Of a DNA stretch of 26,500 nt, positions 19,712 to 26,500 are shown piece after piece; position 1 is the first letter of the stretch, and the number at the start of each line of letters is the position of its first letter. Below the pieces are notes generated by a model, which had not been told where the DNA came from, ran no database searches, and saw only the letters and a list, made by a program, of their open reading frames with translations. The position numbers and the translations under genes are program-made. The DNA comes from Selaginella moellendorffii (Eukaryota > Streptophyta > Lycopodiopsida > Selaginellales > Selaginellaceae), in the NCBI RefSeq assembly GCF_000143415.4, contig NW_003314286.1:1-26500 (forward strand), in the 5' to 3' direction.

Positions 19712-21227
19712 AGCAATGTTAATTCTGGTGTGTGGGATTATAAAGTGAGCGTACCCAGATTGAGGAACCATTCCCTAGGCTATTGAGTAGTTTCATCCCT
19801 AAGAATATTTGTTAAGGCATGGTAGAAAGTGCAAAGCTATCCTCCTAGGTTAAAGGAAATAACCGAAGAAAATGTGTGAAGCCAAAAAACAAATAATAAA
19901 GGGATAGAACCAAACCATAGGAATCGAAGGGTATAACCAAGGGTGCTTATGCAAATTGAGAGCGGAGAATCAAGTAGGTGCTCAAACATGTTATTACTAA
20001 CAATCGTGATGCCATAGAGAGTCTAAAATATGAAATTATCCATATTAGACTATATGGTAATTAAAAAGCTTACGAAAGGAGAGGCCTTAGCAAGCTAAAG
20101 GATAGAGTTCCTTCAAAGTTCCCAAAAATAATTTTAGGTAGTTTAGCACTTAGAAAGCCAAGTGTAAATAATTTATAGAACATGTGAAATCATAGTGGTG
20201 AAACAGAAGTGTGGTCTTGAAGCTTGCCATGAGGCAAGGCTATCAAGGTTGGGGAAGTAGTTCCCGAGTGTTCAAAGGGATGGCTTTGAATAAAAGTTGA
20301 TGGTCAAGGACTTTCACGCTTATGCATGAAACTATATTATGTTAGTCGAATGACTTGCTAAGTGAGATTGGCAAGTCAGGGGAACAAATACCCTAGTTGA
20401 AGGTGCTAACTTCAAAAGGGGTGGCCCATGGGGCCAAACATGGAGGATGCAAGCCACAAAATTTTCCTTTCCAATTTGCTAGTTTACCTCGTCTATTCAA
20501 TCAACACTGCCTTGGCTTTTGCTAAGTTCCCTCACCAAGGTTCCCGCCTATGGTACCAGCTTCTATTTGGTCCTACTTGGTTTCAGCTACTCACTACACC
20601 AGCAACGGAGCATTAGCCATCCATCCACAGATTCCCAAATCTCTCCCAATCCCCCTCCCCGGGTTAGACTAGACTTAAGGTTTGGCTACACTCCCCGCAG
20701 GCACAAGCAGCCAAGCACACCAAGCCTCCATGTTCCTAGCATCCCTTGGTACCACAAGACTTGATCATGGGACCCTCTAAATCCCAAGTCTTGGGTGCAA
20801 CATATGCTTCGGGATGCTAGGGCAAAACACTGTGGCCTAACGGCCTGGTATGGTTACCTTTACCCCCCCGCTTCCATCCCGAAGGGAAGGCCCAAACCCC
20901 TAGGAAGGGCGAGGACCAATGAGCCGCAAGGTACTCAAGTGGGTCACCACTCCACATGAGCTGGGAGCACCGCAGTTGGTTTCCCTTTCGAGAGTGGGAG
21001 CTGCTCTTGAGCACTTCCTTGGGTGGCCCCTCTGGCACCACTTGAGTTTATGCTCACTCCCACCCAAGGCCCCTCGGCCCCAATCTCAACCTCAAGTCAG
21101 TTTGGAAGCACCACTGGAGAGTTCTTTCAAGATTGGTTCCTGGACCTCACTATCCCTACTATACTTTTGGAACCCCCTGCAGCCCCCCCCGGGAGAGGCA
21201 CGCTTTGGGCTTTCACCCCTTGACCTG

Positions 21228-21235
21228 TATTTATA
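21228..21235 (-). promoter_or_regulatory. TATA box in the minus-strand LTR
   Basis: TATAAATA on the minus strand immediately after the 12-bp minisatellite, the position expected for the U3 promoter. Confidence 0.5.
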
Positions 21236-21239
21236 CTCG

Positions 21240-21335
21240 GAATTGGTCTCAAACTCAATCTCAGAATCGATCTCGGATCCGACTTTGGACTCGGTCTTGA
21301 ACTTGATCTCAGACTTGGTCCCATCCAATGAACTC
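21240..21335 (-). repeat. Short 12-bp-type minisatellite in U3
   Basis: Degenerate copies of GAGATCNAGTTC / GAGTCCGAGATC on the minus strand, ending beside the TATA box. The homologous array at 23949-24229 is about three times longer. Confidence 0.6.
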
Positions 21336-22190
21336 TTTGTTATTTCGGTCATGCTTTCAGGGATCCTTTGGCCTACGACACCTTAGGGAGTTGGTTCCTT
21401 ACAACTCCACCACCCATAGAAGAAGTTCGATGCCCACATCGAACGTCTCTTTTTATCCTACGACTTGTTGACCATGTCTCTGGGGGCATCCCCCCACTTA
21501 GCGGTGTGCCTAAATTAGCCTCCCCAGCCAAGAGCCCATGACAACGGAATATAGGTGTCCTTATACCCCTTACCCCACCACGCCCTAGTATGGGGTTGGG
21601 ACTTGAACCCAACCTTGCTTTAATAGGGGGTTGGGACTCAAGCCCAACCTCTGTAGAATACATCTATGGATTCAACATCCCCGTGGGGAGTTGGGTGTAG
21701 TTCTTTATGCTTGGTCGACCTAGTTAACCCATGCTAATTAGCTTACCTTCGGCACGCCTTCAGGTCCCAACATATGCCATTGCTCAACTTCACAAATGGA
21801 TACTTTTAATTGAACTTTACATAAGTACATAGAGTTTTGCCTTGCAGAAATTCTTCCACTAGATCTCGCATGTTCCCTAGGTTCTCCTCCGGTTCCCATG
21901 TTGCTTCATAGTGTGGAAATCCTTTCCACTTCACATGGAACTCTCTCACCTCGTGTCCTCGTCGCTTGCTCTTGCGTGCATTGAGGATGGCCTCCACTTC
22001 GTATTCCTCTTCCTCTTGGATAACCTCAAGTAAAGGTCTTACTTGGTCCTTGCAAAGCAGATCCTCAAAGTACGGCTTGAGTAGGTTCACATGGAACACT
22101 GGGTGCATCTTCCCCATCTCTCGAGGAAGTTGGAGGCGGTAAACCACTTTACCAATTCGTGCCTCAATCTCGTAAGGCCCCGAGAACTTG

Positions 22191-22238
22191 CTTAAAGAAC
22201 TCAAGATTAGTTCATTTCCAAGAATACATGCATCTTAC
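22191..22238 (-). other. Intron-like 48-nt insert in the integrase C-terminus
   Basis: On the minus strand it runs from GTAAGATGC to TTCTTTAAG, with a CTAAT branch-like motif 18-22 nt before the 3' end. Removing it joins KLTQ to SKFSGPYEI, the normal integrase C-terminal sequence, and removes a TAA. Confidence 0.5.
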
Positions 22239-22654
22239 CTTTGGGTCAACTTCCGGTTGATCCCACTTGGTAGCCTTAGGTTCTTGGTGTTCAGCCACAC
22301 CTTCTCCCCAGGTTAGAACTCTACGTCCCGGCACTTCTGGTTTGCATATTTGGTTTGCCTTTGTTGAGCTCGTTCTAAGGAATCCCTCACTAAATTCCAA
22401 ATGTTGAGTCTTTCCACCGTGAATGCCTCCACTGCAGGTAACTCTCCATGATACTCGGCCACGCTGAGTTTGACAGGACCTTCAATAGCTCGCCCATTGA
22501 TGACTTCCCATGGACTCACCTCAATACTTGAGTGTGGTGAGTTGTTATAGCATTTCCGCAAGTCCCAAATGATTTACCCAATCAGTCTAGTCTTCGGAGA
22601 CATAGCATCACAAATAATCCTCCAGCTGCTTATTCACCCTTTCCGTTTGTCCAT

Positions 22655-22701
22655 CTGTCAAGAAGTGTTAGTGCTATTCAACTTGACTTAATACCTAATA
22701 C
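22655..22701 (-). other. Intron-like 47-nt insert in the integrase core
   Basis: On the minus strand it runs from GTATTAGG to CTTCTTGACAG, with a CTAAC branch-like motif. It splits the invariant AYHPQT..GQTER block; removal restores the block in frame, with Asn for the usual Asp, and eliminates a TAA. Confidence 0.5.
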
Positions 22702-23948
22702 TTGTCTGTGGGTGATAGGCTATGCTGAATTTCAACTTGGTGCGATACTGTTTTAGGAGAGTTCTCCAGAACCTACTAGTGAAGATCCTATCTCGATCTG
22801 AGATGATCTCCTCTGACCTTCCCCGCACTTGAACCACTTGTTCGAAGAATAGCTTTGCCACACTTTCTGCATCCACTTCCGTTGTGGTGGATATGAAATG
22901 TGCCATCTTCGAAAATCGGTCCACCACCACGAATATCGCATCAAACCCCTCACTTGGGGGGAGTCCCGTGATGAAGTCCATCGTAAAGACATTTCTATGG
23001 ACGATCTAGAATTGGGATGCTTTGTAACAAGCCCCCACTAGCCTTAGTCACAGCTTTGACCTGCTGATATGTTAGACATGTCTTTACATAGTCTTGGACA
23101 TCCTTAGCCATATCTGGCCAGTGGTACTTCCTCTTGAGTAAGCCCATCGTTTTGGGCATTCTGCCGTGTCCCGCAAGAGGTCCGTCATGACACTCTTCTA
23201 AGGCTACCTTCCTTAATTCCCCTTCTGGAACATACACCCTTGTTTGCTTGTAATAAATGAGTCCGTTGCGTTTCGTATAGCCTGTTTTCTCTTCCATTGG
23301 TAGTTCACCTCTTTAGTGAGCTTCCCGTGCCTTTAGATTCCTTAGCAACACTTCTTGTGCTAGACCATCGTTCTCATATGTTATTCGCACATCATCTCAA
23401 AAGGTTGCTGTCGCGCTGGATATCGCCAACTTCAAGCTTGCTTTTCGACTTAGCGCATCCGCCACGATGTTTATCTTCCCAGGCTTGTACAAAATCTCAC
23501 AATCAAACTCGACCAAAGCATTGGCCCACCGACCTTGTTTCCCTCTCAGGTTGGGTTGTGACAAGAAGTGTTTCATTTCCACATTGTCCGTGTAAACCTT
23601 GAAGTGTCTCCCAAGGTAGTGTCGCCACTCCTTGAGGGCCTTGACCACTGCAAGCAATTCCTTCTCATGGGCAGGCCACTTCTGTTGAGCCTTGTCCAAC
23701 TTCTTTGAGAAGAATGCTATTGTGAGACACAAAATCCCTAGGCCCCAAAGTGGAGCCGGAAGGGTGCCACGTGGTAGTGGCCAAAGTGAAAGCCAAATGA
23801 GTGTGATATGTTTGGACCGAAAGCTCCGACTTGAAAGGTCGAGAGCGGGAGTGGAACTCCCAGTGGAGGGCTCGAGGAATGAGTACAAAGCAAGTAATAA
23901 GCGAGGCTCCAAAAAGGGACCCAAAAGGACCAACACGTGACATGTGGA

Positions 23949-24229
23949 TGACTCCGAGATGGAGTCCAAAATGGACCAAGACGGAGTCTGAGATGGAGTC
24001 CGAGATTGATCCAAGATGGAGTCCGAGATGGAGTTCGAGATGGACCCGAGTTAGAGTCCGAGATGGAGTCCGAAATGGATCCAAGATGGAGTCCGAGATG
24101 GAGTCCGAGATGGATCCAAGATGGAGTCCGAGATGGATCCAAGATGGAGTCCGAGATGGATCCAAGATGGAGTCCAAGTCCGAGTCCGAGTCCGAGTTTG
24201 AGCCCAAGTCCGAGTTCGAGTCTGAGAGG
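23949..24229. repeat. 12-bp minisatellite, GAGATGGAGTCC unit
   Basis: About 280 bp of GAGATGGAGTCC alternating with GAGATGGATCCA-type variants and, at the end, a GAGTCC hexamer subarray. The 12-nt period is a multiple of three, so several frames stay open and give misleading Ser-Asp or Glu-Ser ORFs on both strands. Confidence 0.92.
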
Positions 24230-24264
24230 GTGAAAGCCCAAAGCATTCGTCTCCCAGACCCTGG

Positions 24265-25142
24265 GGGGTTTGATGAGCTCCAAAAGTATAGTAAGGGGGA
24301 GGACTGCAGTGGAGCCAATTTGGCCAGGAAAGGCCAGTTTGGCCCAGGAAGGCTGTACCTAGTGTTGGGTGATGAGTTCCCCACTGGGAAGTCCAAGACT
24401 AGAGTGAACATGGACCGACAAGCGGGGTAGCTTGGTGAAGTGTTCAAGAGTCAGCTCTAGTTCCCCCGGGAGATCGACTGGCCGATGCTCCCAGTCCAAG
24501 TGTGGGTGGCACTACCTACTTGGATACCAGGCGTGGCTCAACGGAATCTCGCTCTAAGCCCATGGCTAGAGCACCCAAAGGCGGAAGGTGGGGAGAGTAC
24601 CCACGAGGCTTGCGTAAGGCCATGGTGTTCCGAAACGTTGTCCCAAAGGCCCAGACTGTGGAAAGGAAGAGGAGTAGTCCTCTGGTGTAGTGACCAAGAA
24701 TACAATCGTGTGGTGAAGAAGTCCCAGAGGACCGTGGGACTTAGTGATCGGGCTTGTGGGCCTTGATCCAGTGGCAGTGTTGGCAAACACGGCCATGGGC
24801 AGAAAGGGACTTGGTAGGGACCGGAAAGGGGAGATTGGGGAAGGCTATTCCCCATGTCTGTGGGCATCCTAAGGATGCTAAGGAGTGGATCTAGGATGAT
24901 CACTCATGGACAAATGGCCTAGTCTTTGAGAGACGGGATTGTGGTGTAGGTGGTGTCAGACCACCGGTGTGACCAAGGTGAATGGGCATGGCCTTAGCAT
25001 AATGGGCTAATATGTCGGTGGTACCTTGGGGTGTCAGTCATGGGATCGGACACGTGGAGCACTTAAACCAAGTGCAAATTTTGAGTGGCGAGGATGCCAT
25101 TCTCGGGGCTAGCAAGCCCAAGTCCAAAATAGGACTTATGGA
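24265..25142 (+). repeat. Tandem unit A of the family C LTR
   Basis: Begins around CCAAAAGTATAGTAAGGG and ends at GGACTTATGGAG. Matches unit B throughout by eye. Confidence 0.85.
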
Positions 25143-26041
25143 GGGGGGTTCCAAAAGTATAGTAGGGAGAGTGTGGGGTTGGAGCCCAGTGGAGCCAGTT
25201 GGGCAGGAAAGGCCAGTTTGGCCCAGGAAAGGCCAGTTGGGCCCAGGAAGGCCATACCCAATGTTGGGTGATGAGTTGACCACTGGGAAGTCCAAGACTA
25301 GAGTGAATACGGACCGACAAGTGGGGTAGCTTGGTGAAGTGTTCAAGAGCCGGCTTTAGTTCCCCCGGGAGATCGAATGGTCGATGCTCCCAATCCAAGT
25401 GTGGGTGGCACTACTTACTTGGATACCTGGCGTGGCTCAACGGAACCTCACTCTAAGCCCATGGCTAGAGCACCCAAAGGCAGAAGGAGGGGAGAGTACC
25501 CACGAGGCTTATGTAAGGCCACGGTGTTCCGAAATGTTGTCCCAAAGGCCCAGACTGTGGAAAGGAAGAGGAGTAGTCCTCTTGTGTAGTGACCAAGGAT
25601 ACAGTCGTGCAGTGAGGAAGTCCCAAAGGACCGTGGGACTTAGTGGTCGGGCCGGTGGGCCTTGATCCAGTGGCAGTGTTAGTGAACACGGCCAAGAACA
25701 GAAAGGGACTTGGTGGGGACCAGAAAGGAGATATTGGGGAAGGCTATTCCCCATGTCTAGGGGCATCCTAAGGATGCTAAGGAGTGGATCTGGGATGACC
25801 ACTCATGGACGGATGGCCCAGTCTTGGAAAGACGGGATTGCAATGCTGGTGGTGTTGAACCACCGATGTGACCAAGGTGATTGGGCATGGCCTAGTGTAA
25901 CGGGCTGGTATGTTGGTGGTGCCTTGGGGTGTCGGTCATGGGACCGGACACGTGGAGCACTTGGACCAAGTGCTAAGGTTGAGTGGCATGGATGCCATTC
26001 TCGGGGCTATCAAGCCCCAAGTCCCAAATTGGACTTCTGGA
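25143..26041 (+). repeat. Tandem unit B of the family C LTR
   Basis: Offset from unit A by 872 bp at its start and 901 bp further on, largely because GGCCAG..GGCCCAGGAA is repeated once more at 25205-25250. It is followed by the LTR end and by internal sequence. Confidence 0.85.
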
Positions 26042-26120
26042 GGTTGTGAAAGAGACTCCTCCAAGTGGTCAGAGATGTGGTTAAGTGACTAAAGTAGAAT
26101 GGAAAAATTAGTCGCTTATA

Positions 26121-26500
26121 TGAGGCTGGTGCTCATGAATTTGAGACCGGAATTAATAACTGTGGAAGGTCAAATACGAAAGAAGACACAAGTCCTTGAA
26201 ATGGTAACCAGGGCTACCTTTAATAAATGCTGGAACAACTCAAGGTGTTGGGGGTGTACTTAGAGGATGAGTTGGTATTCTCATCACATGGACAAGTCAT
26301 CCTAAGGGGGAAAAGGTTACCCCAAGAGAACAAATCAAGTGCCGGAGTAACACTTGCAAAGATAGTCCTTGTGAGTAGGACTTGAATACAAGAAGTTGTA
26401 TTTCAGTGAGCTGGCACCTCAAAGGTGGGACCTCATGGGTCGTCGAATGACAAAGTCCAAAAAGCTGGAAGGACTCAAATAGAGTCAAGGAATAATCCTG
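26121..26500 (+). other. Internal sequence of the right-hand family C element
   Basis: Homologous to 18451-18870. Compared with the left copy, about 370 bp including the primer-binding site are missing directly after the LTR. No ORF recognised; it runs off the window. Confidence 0.65.

Larger units (their letters stand above)
18093..20430 (+). other. Eroded internal region of the family C element
   Basis: About 2.3 kb without a convincing ORF; all frames are full of stops. 18451-18870 is homologous to 26121-26500. Short protein-like patches occur on the plus strand (for example around 18290 and 18370-18480), consistent with a decayed gag. Nothing resembling protease, RT or integrase was recognised, so pol is deleted or beyond recognition. 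Confidence 0.5.
20431..21773 (-). repeat. LTR-like sequence of the minus-strand chromovirus (probable 3' LTR)
   Basis: On the minus strand it starts TGTTGGGACC, 33 nt after the pol stop. In order it then has a 12-bp-type minisatellite, TATAAATA, GTGAAAGCCCAAAGC (21216-21202), CCAAAAGTATAGTAGGG (about 21170) and GAAGTGCTCAAGAG (about 21018). The same blocks occur in the same order on the plus strand at 23949-24500, so the two LTRs are diverged relatives in opposite orientation. A duplicated TTGGGACT..CCCAACC block lies at 21595-21650. The far end (20431) is uncertain. Confidence 0.6.
21806..23720 (-). pseudogene. Plant chromovirus pol remnant (RNase H, integrase, chromodomain)
   Basis: Read leftward: RNase H from IAFFSKKLDKAQ, with HEKELLAVV and YTDN; the ADALSRK end of RNase H; the integrase zinc domain, where the second Cys of CxxC is Tyr (CLTY); core with MDFITG, IISDRD and the catalytic Glu in KQLEDYL; the YNNSPHSS segment; KVWL and GPYEI modules; and a chromodomain (about 22006-21860) with EYEVEAIL, FHVKWKG and TWEPEENL. 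It is broken by TGA 23397-23399, a TAA near 23310, frameshifts near 22995 and 22545, and a TAA before PGEKVW. Two inserts of 47 and 48 nt look like introns. At 23720 the RNase H is cut by the plus-strand LTR, so RT, protease and gag are not in the window. Confidence 0.88.
23721..26120 (+). repeat. Family C LTR with internal duplication
   Basis: It begins TGTGAGACAC exactly where the minus-strand RNase H is interrupted and ends TCGCTTATA, equivalent to the end of the LTR at 18077. It contains the 12-bp minisatellite and two tandem units of about 0.9 kb. A single unit is seen in the left copy, so this LTR of about 2.4 kb is enlarged. A tandem pair of LTR pieces made by unequal recombination is an alternative. 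The long Ser-Asp-rich ORFs here are translations of the repeat and not genes. Confidence 0.65.

Noticed and set aside
20431-21400. Several 60-155-codon ORFs on both strands
   Set aside because: Low-complexity translations of LTR-like sequence, overlapping on both strands, with no motif and no conservation in the homologous LTR.
23665-24447. Long Ser/Asp-rich and Glu/Ser-rich ORFs on both strands
   Set aside because: They are translations of the 12-bp minisatellite, whose period is a multiple of three. Both strands are open together and no start context or domain is present.
24535-24640. tRNA-like A box (TGGCTCAACGG) and B-box-like GTTCCGAAAC in the LTR unit
   Set aside because: The spacing is about 90 nt, the B box has an extra base, it is not conserved in the other LTR copies, and no cloverleaf forms by eye. 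A SINE or tRNA gene is not supported.
1-26500. CRISPR arrays, operons, ribosome-binding sites or prophage
   Set aside because: Introns, LTR retrotransposons, a LINE and chromodomains identify eukaryotic nuclear DNA, and no spaced direct-repeat array of CRISPR type exists.

Overview
The window reads as a nuclear region of a plant (a land plant or close streptophyte relative), built almost entirely of nested, decaying transposable elements. The evidence is a split gene with GT..AG introns of 55-63 nt, a Ty3/Gypsy element with a plant-type extra RNase H, a plant-type chromovirus pol, and an LTR followed by a degenerate initiator-Met tRNA primer-binding site. The very short introns hint at a non-seed lineage, but this is inference and the species is not resolved. 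I see no rRNA, tRNA, CRISPR or prokaryotic features.

Layout. (1) 3-3267 (+): a split MULE-like transposase gene with a C-terminal SWIM zinc finger, cut by the left edge, with one frameshift. (2) 3268-3468: AT-rich 3' flank with a perfect hairpin and a GAGCTC palindrome cluster. (3) 3469-4494 (+): gag fragment of Ty3/Gypsy family A. (4) 4495-5289: non-coding DNA with a 7-bp GGTTACC-type array. (5) 5290-8056 (+): pol of a Tf1/sushi-like chromovirus (family B) from RT to chromodomain, with two frameshifts, followed by a polypurine tract and 98 bp of LTR. (6) 8166-9748 (-): a second family B copy, tail-to-tail with the first and carrying two large internal deletions. (7) 9750 to about 16040 (-): a longer family A copy (gag, protease, RNase H, RT), whose RT is split by a 2573-bp 5'-truncated LINE (9858-12430, +) flanked by a perfect 16-bp target-site duplication; the 7-bp array recurs upstream at 16244-16327. 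(8) 16426-17376: nothing recognisable. (9) 17377-18077 (+): part of an LTR (family C), a degenerate primer-binding site, then about 2.3 kb of eroded internal sequence. (10) 20431-21773 (-): LTR-like sequence, then 21806-23720 (-): pol remnant of a plant chromovirus (RNase H, integrase, chromodomain) holding two intron-like inserts of 47-48 nt. (11) 23721-26120 (+): family C LTR with an expanded 12-bp minisatellite and an internal tandem duplication of about 0.9 kb, inserted in the RNase H of the minus-strand element; internal sequence runs to the window end.

No element is intact. Most paralogue-supported nonsense codons are C-to-T changes (CAG, CAA, CGA to stop), as expected of long-methylated repeats. 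The points most worth checking are the order protease-RNase H-RT in family A, the mini-intron-like inserts in the chromovirus integrase, the tail-to-tail family B palindrome, and the repeat arrays inside LTR or leader regions.
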